Source of the DNA: Acanthosepion lycidas | Taxonomy: Eukaryota > Mollusca > Cephalopoda > Sepiida > Sepiidae | Reading direction: 5' to 3' | Assembly (NCBI GenBank): GCA_963932145.1 | Contig: OZ010599.1 | Location: forward strand, 46,711,277-46,775,276 | Length of the DNA: 64,000 nucleotides | In this document: positions 9,906 to 22,640 of the stretch, in pieces | Position numbering within the stretch: the stretch's first letter is position 1 | Layout: each line of letters opens with the position of its first letter | Position numbers and translations under genes: made by a program | Notes under the pieces: generated by a model | The model's input: the letters and a program-made list of their open reading frames with translations, nothing else | Told to the model about the DNA's origin: nothing | Databases searched by the model: none

Positions 9906-12133
9906 AGGAGGGGGCAATGGGGCAGTGGCCCCGGGCGTCACCTTGGTGGGGATGTTTGGCGGGGTCAGGCTTCTTGCACTTCCAATGGTGTATTTTTGTT
10001 TTTATTTAGCAAATACACCTAAAATTAGATATTAAAAATAAATAAAATAGTTTTTCATTTTAGTTTTAAAATTTTTATATTTGGCTGTTGGTAATATGGC
10101 CAAACTTGTGAAGAAAATTTTAGATAGAATTCAAATGGCGCCAACATGTTTTAAAAAACGTCTACAAAAAGTGCTGTCTGATGGTGGGGATGGACCCCAC
10201 TTACACATGGTGATCAATTTGGGCTGGTCATTAAGTATGCCACAAGTTACCCACTCCACTTTATTTTTTTTTATGAGCACCTACTTAATAGTTTTTCACA
10301 CCTATGTGAGGAGTCCAAGACTTTGGCATCAGTTCTTTCATTTTAATTTTTCAATTCTGTGAACTGGTAGTGAAAAGAAAGTTCAAAAGATATAAAGGGT
10401 GGATATGGAGATAGAATGCCATAAAATCAAAGACTACTTAAAAAAGATTTTTGGGTATTAATGAAACAGTTACATTTTCATTCTCATAGAGTCAACTTCT
10501 TTCAAACTAAAAAAATGAAAACCAAAGAAAATTTAACTTCAACGTAAATGTAAGTGTATTTTTCTTAACTCTATTTTAAAGAAATTTAAAACATGTTTTA
10601 AGAAACAAATGAAAAATCAGTTGCTAGGAAATTTTTTATTAGCCTTTGTTTCATATTTAAAATTATATTTTAAGGTAATGTGAAATTGTTAAATTGTTTT
10701 CTTTATAGAAGTAGATCTTTCTTTCAATTGTTCTATAAGTACTGCCATTTTTTCACTAAAAAAAGCATAGCATGATAAAAAGGCCTCAAACTCAATAAAA
10801 ACAAAGTTTTCTCCTCATTATTAAGAAGAAAGTATTTTTTTATTATTTTAAAATTTTTTTTAATCCCCTCTGACATGTTCAAAATTTTGGTTGAAAAGAT
10901 CTTGTTTTTCTAATGTCAGCAATTGACATGGTAAATTACATTGAGTGTTTTTGCACATTTTTCCGGAAATTCTTTTATTAATTAAAAGTAGTATTCCTTG
11001 GAGAATGTAAATCAATTTTTTTTTCAAACTAGGCCACCAGTTACCAAAAATCTGCTCGGAATGGTAAACTAAAAAATGCAATAAAACTATCTAATTATTT
11101 AATTAGAAAAGCTTTTAATTGCTTTTATAAATAAGACATATTAAAGACACTATCAGCTTAAGAAAAATAATTTTTCAATAAATAATGAATTTTTACAAGA
11201 ATTGTTTTCATTTTTTAAATTTTAATTAAATCATTTATAATAATTTAAAAATCATTTAAAATTCTGCATTTACTTCAGTCCTTTTAGGTGATATTGTAAT
11301 TAAGTGGAAAATATGTTTACAAAGCAAAAATAGAAAAGTTTAGGAAAGGTCGTGGATATTTTTAAATAATTTTTACAATTTTTTAAAATTTTAACGTTAA
11401 TTTTTTCTTAATATGGTATTTTCTACATGCCAATATGAAAAGGTCATGTATTGTAAGAGTTGTCTCCGTTTATAGAGGAATTTTCTTATCTGCAATTCAT
11501 TATTCATTGCATATTTATGCCTCAACTTTAAAATTAAATGAAAGAAATTTAGAAATATAGATTATTATTATTAAATAAAATGCCATAAAATTTAATAAAC
11601 TGAGTTACCTTTATCATGGCATTTCATTCATATCTTGGTTATTAAATTTTAAAATTCAAGAAAAATTTTATAGTATTTTAAATTTTAGCATTTTTTTCAT
11701 AAATCATATTTAAACATAACTAAATGTCAATAAAATATTAGATAACTGCTGAAAATATGTTCATTTGTAAAAATTACTGTGTGATTTAAATACCCCTCCT
11801 CCTCCCTCTCCCCAAGAAATGCATTCACTTAGATTTTGTAAATTTATGTCAATTCTGGTCATCCATACAACCCATCAACACATCAGACCTCATTAATATG
11901 TCAATAACAACATTAGAAAAACAGGACCCATCAAAATTTATACTGAAATAGTGGAGGTGCCTATAATATAGGGGCTATAGATTTCCTCACCCATTTTCCT
12001 TGGTATTTGCCTAAATTTTAGATAAAATTGATTGTTGGTCGTCATTGTTTTATTGGCCTTTTGTCAATCTTGGTCTTACTTTCAAGTTTGAAACTTTAAA
12101 TAAAAATCTCCTAATCCCATCCTGTACCCACAG
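9903..12133 (+). other. Probable left part of the hAT element, non-coding or decayed
   Basis: The stretch starts with CAGAGGAGGGGG and a GC-rich 70-base segment ending near GGCGGGGTCAGG. CAG-AGG-type starts are common at hAT ends. The rest is AT-rich with no recognised coding exon; a 93-codon ORF at 10081-10362 has no identifiable domain. The matching right end was not found, so the boundary is a guess. Confidence 0.35.
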
Positions 12134-13260
12134 ATGAAGAGAGCAAAACCAAGTGGTTCTCAGTTTCAGAAACAGAAAAAAGCAAGAAAAGATGATGATG
12201 AGAGACAAAGAGGAGCATTGGAAGTGTTTTTAAAGAAGGAAGTAAAAACACAAACTAATTGGAAAGTAAAGGATTTGGGGAGACCAAAATTCTGGAAATT
12301 TCTTTGCTACTATTAAACTTTTGGCAAAATAGGATCCAATTTTGGTACTGCGTATTGACAAATGCAAAGATTGTGCTAAACAAATGACTTACCCCTCAAA
12401 TAGAACTCAGAATGAAACTGTACATTTCCTTGGTGAAACAATCCATACGAAAATACTTGATGAAATAAGAGAAGCAAAATATTACACAATAATTGTAGAT
12501 TCAACTTCTGACATTTCCCATGAAAACCAACTTTCTTTGACATTATGATATGTATCCATAAGTTGAAATGAAGTTGAAATTAAGGAAGTATTCTTAGGCT
12601 TTTTCCAACTTGAGAAAAAGGATGCCAGTAGTATTGCCATCAAAGTTCTCAGCTTGTTAGAACAATATGGTTTACCCATTGAAGATTGTCGTGGACAGTC
12701 CTATGATAACACAGTTGTGATGGCTGGAACTAGAAATGGTGTCCAAAAGAAAATATTGGATGTAAACTCAAGAGAAATGTTTGTAAACTGAAAATCATAA
12801 TCTCAATTTAGTTGGTCTTCATTCCTTTGCAGTAGACTCATGTGTTACAACATTTTTTGGTATCCTCGACAGACTGTTCACGTACTTTTCTGTTTCTTCA
12901 TCAAGATGGGCAATACTGAAGCAATACATTTCTCGAACAGTGAAACAACAATGTTAAACCAGATGGAGTGCAAGAGACGATGTTGTGACTGTAGTGTACC
13001 AAAATCTAAACAAAATAATAGCCTGCCTTGAACATTTACAACTTGGAGAGTACAATCAAGAAACAAAATGTGATTCTGGGATACTTATGGAGAGAGTCCA
13101 GAAGAGTATGTAAGATCCTAAGGTTGGGTTAAATCAAGCCGATATGGATTTGCAAGGGTTGACCAACATACTGGTAATAAAAAAGGAAGAAATAATCAAC
13201 AATATCTTGAACTCAGCTGAAAAATATTGCAAATTTCTGTGTCGCTCTCTAGCTCACTGA
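12134..13260 (+). pseudogene. hAT-superfamily transposase relic, ZMYM1/DUF4371-like
   Basis: The first frame starts MKRAKPSGSQ followed by a Lys/Arg-rich segment, the usual N-terminus of ZMYM1-like hAT transposases. At 12342-12548 comes the block YYTIIVDSTSDISH, which contains the first acidic residue of the RNase H-like core. It continues past a stop as EVFLGFFQL and RGQSYDNTVVMAG (second catalytic Asp region), then AVDSCVTTFFGILDRLFTYFS and TRWSARDDVV in other frames. Several stops and at least three frameshifts are present, and the C-terminal dimerisation domain is not seen. An active copy would cut and paste DNA. ZMYM1-like proteins have been domesticated in vertebrates, but this copy is plainly dead. 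Confidence 0.85.
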
Positions 13261-14550
13261 TATTTTATTTATTTTTTAACATAAATTCTATATTACCTAG
13301 CCAAATTGTTTAAATCTATTATTCAGGACATGTTTATAGGCTTTCATTAAGACGTGGTCAGAAATACCGCTCTCCATCATTTTAACTAAAGATGGCCCAT
13401 TTTAATTTTTATGAAGTTTAACAAAATAAACCATGAAATAAGTTTTACTTTATCTGTAAGTTTTAAATCCAATTTTTTCCCAACTTTCTTTTATTTGTCC
13501 TTTAAATGGGCTTTTCATTTATTTTTCAGACTCTACCTGTTTTCTTGGAAAGATGACATAGTTTCTGCGGACTTGCTGAGCACACACTTCTCATCTGATA
13601 TTAACGGTTGTTAAAGATCATCGTGGTCATGCCACACCAGATACTAACATCAAGTATCGAATAAAGTATTTCAGACCCAGAATCTTTCAGAATCTTTACT
13701 CTTTTTTTTTTTCTTTTTTTTTTTTTTAACATTTTTATTTGCTCATTTTGTCACTGCCTTTTGCCTTTTCTACTTTCTTCAGGTTTGAGAAATCCTGTAA
13801 TTCTTGTGTATGCTTCTAGCTTGTCATGTAGTATGCATGATGCTAAAATTTTGGGGAATTACGGTTGCAAATTTTTCAATAGGCTTTTCTTTTTTTTTTT
13901 TTTTCCTAAAGAAAATGTTTCTATTATGTGCCTTAGTAGTCCCTCCAAACATCTGTGTTCTTGAAAGAAGAAAAAATTATTTTTTGAAATAGATGGCACT
14001 GGATTATTGTTATATAGAAATTGTCTGTTTATAATCTTCCATATTTAAAAATACTAAGCTTTTGTCTTTCTGCTCATAAATTTGAATGAAAGGTGCTTTT
14101 GATTGGTTTTCTTTCTTTCTTCAATTTTTTTCTTTTTATACTTGATATGTTTTTAGAATTTTCTCTTAAATATTTAGAGAGAATTGAATGAAAGAGATGC
14201 CATAAATAATAAATTAAACTCAAAGAATTTGTGAATGTTATAAATTTAATTCTAGTATTTATCTGTTAGGATGACAGTTTTTGATAAGAAGGAAGATAGT
14301 TAATTTCTCCAAAATAAACAGTTTTGTGCATTTACTAATTTCTATTCTGATTTAAACTGTGAAATTGGAAAAAATGCTGCTTCAGGAATTTTTGCAAATT
14401 TTTTTTTATTTTAATCAAGTTTTAAAAGGTCTTCAATCTATAAGAGGTTTTATCTTTCATGCAAATAATTTAATTTTTCAAGTTTGTTTTGGCTGCATTG
14501 TCTGCTGCCACTCATTATGTCGTTTTTTTGTTTTTTTTTTCATTTTGCAG
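13261..14550. other. Probable intron of the Gly/Met-rich protein gene
   Basis: T-rich and AT-rich sequence upstream of the 14551 exon. No other exon with supporting splice sites and recognisable protein was seen. The T-rich tract at 14521-14548 is the polypyrimidine tract of the next exon. Confidence 0.5.
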
Positions 14551-14609
14551 TTGTCCCATGGCAAGAAAAGTGAAAATGCTGATAAGAAAACCTCCGAGAA
14601 GAAATTTGG
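14551..14609 (+). CDS. Penultimate exon of the Gly/Met-rich protein gene
   Basis: A 59-base exon between a strong acceptor (T-rich tract then TTTTGCAG) and the donor GG|GTAACT. It reads in phase 0 as a Lys/Glu/Ser-rich segment and leaves two bases (GG) that are completed by the first A of the next exon to a Gly codon. Confidence 0.75.
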
Positions 14610-16845
14610 GTAACTATATATTCATTTCTTCATGTAAATTTACTTTTACTGAGAAGTAAAACTCTCTGACCTTACCACTTATTCTTTTTAAGTCAATAAA
14701 TAAAATGAAACTTCAGGTAATTTTAGATTTATAGACAAATAATTTTAATGATTTCATCTGAGTTTATAAACAGTCTAAATAGAAATCTACAAAGTTTATG
14801 CATATTCAAATAGTTTTTGGTATCTGATTGTAATCAAATGTGACTGTTAAGCCCTACATTATATATACATAATTGTTAATAAAGCATACCTTAGTGAATT
14901 GTATAATTGATGTATTCATTATACATTACAAATTTGAATATTTTCAATTAGGACTTTCAGTAGCAAGCATTTTTATGATAAAGCTAAAATATATAAAATA
15001 GATTTCATTGATTTATGGAAATGTTCAAATGAAGCTTTTGTTTACTATTCTAGTTATTTAAAAAATATTGCATTTTATTATAGTTGGCTTCATCTATAAA
15101 ACAATTAACAGCAATTACTGAAAATGTGATCAATATCTGGACAATACATCTGTGGATCATTCTAAATTATAGCTTCAAATTTACTTCATCTATTGTAACA
15201 TAATTACAACTGTTGAAATTCCTTATGAGAAATAGCATTAAAAATTAATATTTAAATTTCTTTATTCATAATTACTATATCTATTTTATATTTTTAAAAA
15301 GAAAATTTAAATGTCAGCAAATGTATCTATTAAGTTGCGTCATAAAAATTTTATGGTTTTGTCCATCAAGTTCATTCTTCAAAAGTTAAAATACAATTAT
15401 TTTATTTTATTCAGTTTTATATTCACCATTATTTGCAATGATTTGTTGCCACTTGTCAAGCAGCTCTTTGACACTAATTTAATTAAGAACAAACTCTTGA
15501 ATCTGATTTTCATTAGAGAAAGTTTACTCCATCAAAGCATTTTGTGGTAATCAAAAAAGGTAATAATCTGCTGTTGCAAGGTCAGGTGAATATCGCAGGT
15601 TGGGTAGAACAGACTTACGGAATTCCAAAAGTTTTGCTGTTATTCTTGCTGTATACGTCTGTATCTTCATGGAGGAGAATAACATTTTTATTCTAATCCA
15701 CTATGTATGCTACCACAAAACTATGTTAGAGTATTAAAAATTTATTCTTAACTACCCTGTATAGGAGTTACAATGATATTTTCATCATTATGAGTGGTTT
15801 ACAAAAATGGAAATTACTTGACTCAACCTAATGTGCCCATTAATTAAATAGATAAAATATTATTTTATTTTTTATGTTTGCTAATTTTTATAAAAATAAT
15901 TCAGATATTTTCTTCTGACATGATCAATTAGATGTAGAAATAATTTTTCTTAATTTCTTGAAACTAGATGAGATTGATTAATCATAGTTCGGTTTTAATA
16001 ATCAAAGTAAATTATTACTTCTTTTTGTAAATATTGTGTAAAAATTGCATTTTACAACTTCAGAATTTAACAAAATAAGTGCATATAAAAAAATAAATAT
16101 AAAGGCTGTAGTTATTTTTAATTAACCATTTAATTATAAAATAATTATAAAATACAATTTACAGATGATCTGTAAATTGTATTTTATTTTCATTTTTCTT
16201 CCAAGGGAAGTAACTATGCTTTTGTAATCGATATGTCTTAGTCGTCTGTTAATTCCTTCTTGTTAATTGACCATAAAAATGTTTGTATATTTCAGAGACT
16301 ACCCTCTCTCACCTTATCAAAATAATGATATGGGTGGCTTCAAGAGAGATGCTCCAATGGGTCGTGACATGGGTATGAGGTCAATGGGTATGGATGCTCC
16401 ACTTCGAGACCAGATGCTTCCAGGTCGAGGCGGAATGGATCCAATGAGAAGAGATAACATGGGTGGACGCGGGCCTGGTCCCATGGGTGGAGGAGGAGGA
16501 GGAGGTCGAGACAACTATGGTCAAGGTGATCCAATGGACCATCCGATGGGTAACCGCCAGATGAACCCTATGATGAGAGATCGTCCAGGCATGGGTGGAA
16601 TGAATAACAGTGGTGGTTACAACAATTACAATGGGCAGCAATCATCAGGCGGAGGTTATAACATGAATAATTCATATTCTAATTACAACAACGATAGACC
16701 AAGGCCTGGAATGGACAACAACTACAGGGATGGCTACCAGGGCATGGGTGGCGGTGGAGGTGGTGGTCAACCACCAATGGGAAATCAGAAAAAGGCCAAC
16801 TTACCTGACCAAAGCTTTTTACAAACAGGTCCAATATTTTTTTGA
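14551..16845 (+). CDS. C-terminal two exons of a Gly/Met-rich, probably RNA-binding protein
   Basis: Two exons with good splice signals join in phase (14551-14609 and 16296-16845), giving a 202-residue C-terminal part. It starts with a Lys-rich charged segment (SHGKKSENADKKTSEKKFG). A low-complexity tail follows, built of MGRDMGM, GRGGMDPMRR and poly-Gly runs, NYNNYNG-like Asn/Tyr/Gly stretches and a short end at FLQTGPIFF. Such RGG/GM/NYG-rich tails are typical of hnRNP-type and paraspeckle-type RNA-binding proteins and often drive condensation; this function is inferred from composition only. No RRM or KH domain is in the window, so I give no family name. High GC and codon regularity against an AT-rich background support a real, conserved exon. 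Confidence 0.75.
15410..15690 (-). pseudogene. mariner transposase C-terminal relic
   Basis: The minus strand, across frameshifts, reads LLHEDT, then LRYSPDLATADYYLF, and ends with LLDKWQQIIANNGEY before a stop. The YSPDL...DYYLF signature is diagnostic for mariner elements and holds the third catalytic acidic residue; WQxxIxxNGxY is the family's usual C-terminus. It lies in the last intron of the Gly/Met-rich protein gene. Only about 90 residues survive and they contain stops. It belongs to the superfamily that could have mobilised the palindromic MITEs found elsewhere in this window. Confidence 0.8.
16296..16845 (+). CDS. Terminal exon of the Gly/Met-rich protein gene
   Basis: The acceptor TATTTCAG is followed directly by a frame open to TGA at 16843-16845. 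The exon is locally GC-rich, with GGA/GGT/ATG-rich codons and three poly-Gly runs. A donor-like GTCC near the end is not canonical, so I take this as the last coding exon. Confidence 0.8.
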
Positions 16846-17728
16846 GCAGTGAAGAAAGAAAACCTTTTAAAGCCTATTTCTTAATGACTAAATGGTAGTA
16901 GTGGATAACCTTCTCCTAATGAATGTCAAAAATGACTTTGTTGGTTTTTAAATTGAAAGAAGGTACAATGCGAGCAAGACGAAAAACGAGCAAAATCTCA
17001 TATCCATGTGTGCAAATGGTGATGATTACGATGATGTTGCGAATGATTTTTAGTCTTTGGATTGCCTTGCTAGAAAGGCTGGAGGGGAACAGACACTAGC
17101 TTATTGACCAAACTTAACATCACTCTTTGCCTTTTAACACGTTTTATATTAAAGCATATGCAGAGGAATCGTACTGGAAAGCATCAGATTCTAGAAAAGA
17201 TTCTTTAAATTTTAATCAATCTATTTTGATTGAAATGGATTATAGGTTGTTGATGGAAGCAATCATCAGTGACACTTGCTGCTTTCTTATATCAATTCCT
17301 TCATATCAGTGAACTGAAAACAAAAATTTTAACATCTTTACCAGAAAGTTGTCTTTATTCTAGTATTGGCTAGAATTAATCAGTAAATGTTTGCAAATTT
17401 TGAGTTCTGTGACTCGTTGGTATTGTCACTTTGTCATTCTTCAAGTTCTTATCTCTAATTTTTCTACAACAGATATTTTTCACTTCCACTATTAAAATAA
17501 ATTCTGAGACTATTTGAAAGAGAAAAATGGCAAACTTTAACTAATGGCCATGTGAAATAAAACAGTGTGTCAAAAGAACATTTTTTTATATCCTTTCACT
17601 ATAAACAAGGCAATATAGTTACTATGATGAAAAAAGTTACTGAATGTGAGAAAAAACAACAGAGAATTATTAAAAAGAGGATAATAAAAAAGATTATTTT
17701 TTATTTTTAAACAATAAAAGAATAGGAG
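16846..17728 (+). other. Probable 3' UTR of the Gly/Met-rich protein gene
   Basis: Non-coding sequence after the stop codon. An AATAAA occurs near 17556 and other candidates further on. The real cleavage site cannot be fixed from sequence alone. Confidence 0.45.
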
Positions 17729-17925
17729 TTAAGAAGACATAGGATAACAATTGACATTGCATTTAAATTTTTGAAGATCACAGTTGACTGGAAAGCAAGA
17801 AGCCAGAAGAGAGTTCAACACATGTGAAGTGCAAGAAAAGAAACTGTTAGCATAGAATTTGCCGTTATGTCTATCAATTTCAACTGTAAAATAATGAGAT
17901 CTAATTACCAATCTTGATGTCACTA
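17729..17925 (-). pseudogene. LINE 3' end fragment (RT C-terminal tail)
   Basis: The minus strand reads SHYFTVEIDRHN...SHVLNSLLASCFPVNCDLQKFKCNVN. The pattern WNSLPxxCFPxxYNLQKFKCNVN also occurs in the relics at 41250 and 48394. This is the extreme C-terminus of a LINE polymerase ORF, here 5'-truncated as is usual for target-primed insertions. Confidence 0.75.
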
Positions 17926-20138
17926 TTAATGTACATTATCTTGGTAATTCCAAGCATATAAAATTAAATTCATACATTTTTCTTTGAAAGTTTTGACAAG
18001 AGAAATTTTAAACATTATTTGATTGTTTATTTAAAATGAAAAAAGACACAAGAACAATAACAAATCTTTTTTACAAATGCATAGAATTTAATTTGTGAAC
18101 TATATCAATAAATTATTTTTTTACATGATTATAAATATCTGATCAAATTATAATGAAATATTTATTATTTACCATTTATTTATTTACAAGATTATTAATT
18201 TATAATCTGTAATTAGTCATAACTATATGAAAATTATATTTCTGGTTTTGGACTTTAGTGTTTTATTTTTGGACTTCTTTTTAAACTTCTTATAACTATT
18301 AGGTGACTGACCATAACTATTCAGATTACTTTCTGTTTTAATTTTCTGGGGAGGGAGGCCGGCAGCTGGTGGTTGTTATATATTTATTGTAAAACAGACA
18401 ATTGCATTTTCAGAATCTGAAATTGAACTTTCCTCATAATTAAAACAACACTGCTTCCTGCAATTGAAGAACATATTTTATCAGGAAAATATTTAATTTC
18501 AGATGGCTGACTGTCATACAGTGGTATCTTCCCCCTTGAAACCTGCTTAAAATTACATACTGTAATTACATCAAAAAATAGTCCACCTAATGAATATTGT
18601 CTTTGGTCTTGTCTAAAATTGAAAATTAAAAGAGGTTTGTTTCAGTGCAAAAGATGCTTTCTATCTATTTAATGAATTTATGTGGCAAGAGCAAATGAAA
18701 GAAATATCCAGAAAATGCATTTTGCAAAAATTTATAATTACAGTGACTCATTATGTGTTCATTTAAATTTTCTTGTTCTATAAATCACAGAAAGTTTTAT
18801 AAATTTATGAATAAAAGATTTATCTCTTTATAAGATGGTAAATAACAAATATTGCATTGTAGTTGATTCACATATTTTTATAATCTAGTCAATATAAAAT
18901 TATTCTTATAGCAAACTACGAAAAGTATTTTTATAATGTTGTAAATAATTTGTTATAGTTCACAAATTAAATTTGATGCTCTTGTTCTCATATTTTTTAT
19001 AATCTTGTAAATAAACAATGAAATAAATAGTGTTTATATTTTTGTCAATTCTCAAGAAAAAATTGTATCAATTCAGTTTCACATATTTGAATTTTATTAA
19101 AATTCTAAAAATAGCTTTTTAAAACAATAAAAATGACTTTTTTCTTTTTCTTGTATTTGTATGGGCATTGAATGTTTTGATAATTGTGGCTGTGGCCCAA
19201 CCCTTGGTGACTCTTACTACATCCATTGACTTTTAAAACTTAATGAAACTGATTTCTACCTCTTTCTGACAACATTCTTCAGTTGCTGATTGATTGACTC
19301 CTATCCCCCATCTTGTTCTAAATCACTTCATAATAACTGAACTAATTACACGCTCTACCTTCGCAAGTGTCTTCTTTTTAACCCTTGCCAAAGAAAGGAA
19401 TGAACAATATACTCACTTTGAAAACCTTTCCCCTCATCTTAAAACATGAAAAATCTTTGGACAATACCGAAACTGATTTTCTGAAGCAGAAAACTATATC
19501 CTAATTTCCATACAAATTTTTTTTTTTTTTTTTAATCATCCCTATTAATGTTGTTTTGATTAGCTTTCTTTATTTTTCATTTTTAGTTGCTGTAATACAT
19601 TTTTTTTTCAAGAAATAAATGGAAGAAAGAAATCTTTGAATTTCACTAAAGATTGTTTATTGTTACTTCTCTCTCTCTCTCTCTACAAAGCACAAAGGCA
19701 AGTATTTGCAAGTTTTGTTAAATCATAGAGACAAAGAAATCAGTGAATGCATTGATTCTGATGCCATTGTATTCAAATGAAAAGCTTATAACTTGAACTT
19801 TAAAAATCTCTCAACACCAGAGTAAACAAAAATAATTTATAAAGTCTCAGTAAGACTTGAGCTCATATCTATTTTGCTTTAAGAAGACAATTGAACAAAA
19901 GATTTATGATTGGCAGATCAAATTTAACCCTAAGCTTATTCCTTATTTTTCACCATATTTTATGTATTTTTTCAATATAATATAGTCAATTGAATTTTTA
20001 TTCAATGAAGCATTGTAAATGATTAATTTTTAACAGTATTTCTTTCATTTTAATTTCAATTGTTTTTCTACATATCAGCAACAATGATATTAATAATAGT
20101 TAACATTTATTTCCAATCTGCTGAAAGAAATATTAGTA
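17926..20138. other. AT-rich sequence, no gene seen
   Basis: No exon, RNA gene or element end was recognised. A T-tract (about 19508) and a (CT)n run (about 19670) are present. Confidence 0.5.
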
Positions 20139-20218
20139 TTAGGTTGGTGCAAAAATAATGTCGTTTTCTCACATAGTAACATATGTGAGAAAACGACATT
20201 ATTTTTGCACCAACCTAA
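20139..20218. mobile_element. MADE1-like mariner MITE, 80 bp, perfect palindrome
   Basis: The element starts TTAGGTTGGTGCAAAA and ends with its reverse complement. Two perfect 37-base inverted repeats flank a 6-base loop (GTAACA), and a TA lies on each side (20137-20138 and 20219-20220), the mariner target duplication. The primate MITE MADE1, derived from Hsmar1, is also 80 bp with 37-bp repeats and a 6-bp centre and begins with nearly the same bases. The copy has no mismatch between arms, which suggests a recent insertion. Confidence 0.93.
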
Positions 20219-20849
20219 TAAAACCAGTTAATATTAGTTAACAATGCCTCATCTAATAAAATTTGAAGATAATATTACTAATTATGCTATTAGCATAGAA
20301 TAACATTAAATAATGTATCACCTTCAGCTTGGAGAGAAGAACAAAAAATAAGTTTCTATGGTTAGATTTTATCTGTCATCTATAAATCTTTCTTAGCTAA
20401 GTCAACTACAACAGCTTCGATTGTAAGATAGACTTCCCAATGAAAATGGCATGAGTTCAAGTCTTGCCAAGAGATTCTTTTTTATATCCATTCTGTACTG
20501 TTTACACACAAGTGTAGAAGAGGAGTTTGAGTCATTGCAATAAAATAAGTGAAATGGAAACAAAAGAAATATAAGAATCAACTTGGAAAAAAAAATAAAA
20601 TTACAATTGCATGAAACAAAGATTGGTACCAGGTTTTATAATTTACTCAATCCTTTATTTCACTTGAGAAAAGGATGCATTTTCACATGTCGTAAATGTA
20701 AATCTTTAATCTGCTGGCTAACTGAACTTGATATTGCTTAAATTTTTAATTTCATTCATGTGCGATGTTTGTTTTTGATTTTGTCGACTTCACATTATAG
20801 TAGGGTCAATCGGGCACCGTTTGTGAGAAAAAGAACATCATAATACAAT

Positions 20850-21420
20850 TCACTCTGCCTGAAATTTGGAAATGGTATGCTGGAATGCTTGGCATTCATG
20901 CTGGAAGCTCCAATAGGAACATTTCAGAGTGTTTGGGTGTCAATCTAAGGACAATACAGAGGATTCAGAAAAAGTTGGATGAGTCTAATGGTGATTACAA
21001 AGGTGTGATGGGGACGTTATGCCCCCATTCATTTTCCCACAGGATCTCAGATTCAACACAGAAGCCTACATCAAATGCCTTGATGTAGTGCTGTACTGGG
21101 TCAAGATGTTGGCTGCTGGAAGACCCTATGTCTGGCAACAGAACTCCACACCATGCCACACAAGCAGGTGAACACAGTCATGACTGTCAGTCAATTTCTG
21201 CAACCACATCATCATTTTTTGTGGCCACCTAACTCCCCAGACTGAAACACCCTTGATTATTATGTGTGGGTCACAGTTGAGTGAGAGACCAACAAAACTC
21301 CTTATAACACTAAAGATGAACTGAAGGTAAGGATTATGGTAGCATTCACCAAGGAGACTTTTTAGTGCTTCATAATAGAGCTGATAACTTTTAAGCACTT
21401 TCTACATCATGGGTCAGTGA
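20850..21420 (+). pseudogene. Tc1/mariner-type transposase relic
   Basis: A helix-turn-helix segment (MLGIHAGSSNRNISECLGVN and RTIQRIQKKLDE) would bind transposon ends. Across frameshifts it is followed by AAGRPYVWQQNSTPCHTS (second catalytic Asp region, mutated) and the degraded end SPD...PLIIM and ERPTK from an NSPDxNPLDYYVW block. The middle of the protein is deleted between about 21010 and 21050. Several stops make it inactive. Confidence 0.8.
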
Positions 21421-21869
21421 GTCAAGATAGGTAGGAACATGGAATAGTCAAAAAAAAAAAAATCAGATGCACCTTAACAAATCGCATTGAAAACTTTTAT
21501 AGATTTTCATCAAATTTATATTAAAAAGAAGTTAAGAAAAGTCTTGCATAAAATTTATTTTCTTGCATTATACAAAAATGTAATTATTCTTGAAATTTGT
21601 TTACTTCTGTTTCCATTTGCAACCAGAAATACATGTAAAAAAAATCAATTGAAAAATGTTCACTGCTAATTTTTGTTGCCAAATATGCACTTGAATTTGA
21701 AATGTTGATAGTTTAAATAAATTTGTCTCTTTTTTCCAGATAATCCATAAATCTTAATTAAACTACATATTCATTAAAAAAAAAGTTAATAAATGAATTA
21801 CAACCACTTTGAACAAAATTTATCAAAATGGAATAAGAATATTAATTAAAAATTAAGATGTACAAAAGT

Positions 21870-22640
21870 AAATGAACCCTTACATTTAATATTTGGTAAC
21901 TCCTCCTTTTGAGGCCATGATGTCAATGTTTCTGGAAGTAGTGAACATCAATTTTTGACCTTTTCACTTGGCAAAACTCCTACAATTGCTTGATATTAGC
22001 TGGTGTTTCTTGCATGTACTACCTTCTTTAACTTAACACATTTTAAATTAGGTTTAGATCAGGACTTTTACTAGGCTATTCCAAGACTTGAAATTTCTTT
22101 TTTCAAACCCATTCTTTTGTGAATTTTCTTTGATGCTTCAGATCAAAATGTCGTGTTGAAAGACCCAGCCCTGACCTAAATCAAACTTTCAAAATGAGGG
22201 CAAGAAAACTTTCGTTCACAATTGCTTAGTATTTTGCAGTATCCATTGTGCCACCAATGCATTTCATTTTTGCCTGTTCTAGTTGCAGCAAAGCATCCTG
22301 AAATCATAATAATGTTGCGACCATGTTTAAGTGTTGACACCAAATTCTTCTCTTCAAAAGCCATATTAGGTGCTTACCTTGGAGAACTATGAAGATCATA
22401 GTAGGATTCACCTGGGTTTGCCAAAATAGATGTCTACTTGCTCTTGTGTTTGTTTTTTTGTGGACAGCCACTTTTTGATTGCTATGCTGTCATACCAAAG
22501 GTCTTCCATTTACAAATAATTTGTGACATGATGGAGTTGTGCATTCCAAATTGTTTTGATAGTTTTTTTGTAGTCTTCTCCATCATTATAGGCATCAACT
22601 ATGTGATTTTTCAAAACTTCAGGAAGCTCTTTGGATCTTG
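21870..22640 (-). pseudogene. Tc1-like transposase relic
   Basis: On the minus strand, with several frameshifts, blocks read GGTMDTAKY (the GGSVMVW region), the DNDPKHT-equivalent region now lost, FQVLEWPSKSPDLNLI-like sequence with one stop, and NIKQL.EFC. PSKSPDLNLIEN is the hallmark of Tc1 transposases, with the third acidic residue just after. This is a decayed, inactive copy. Confidence 0.75.

Noticed and set aside
10081-10362. 93-codon ORF as a gene
   Set aside because: No recognisable domain; it lies in the presumed left part of a decayed hAT element.
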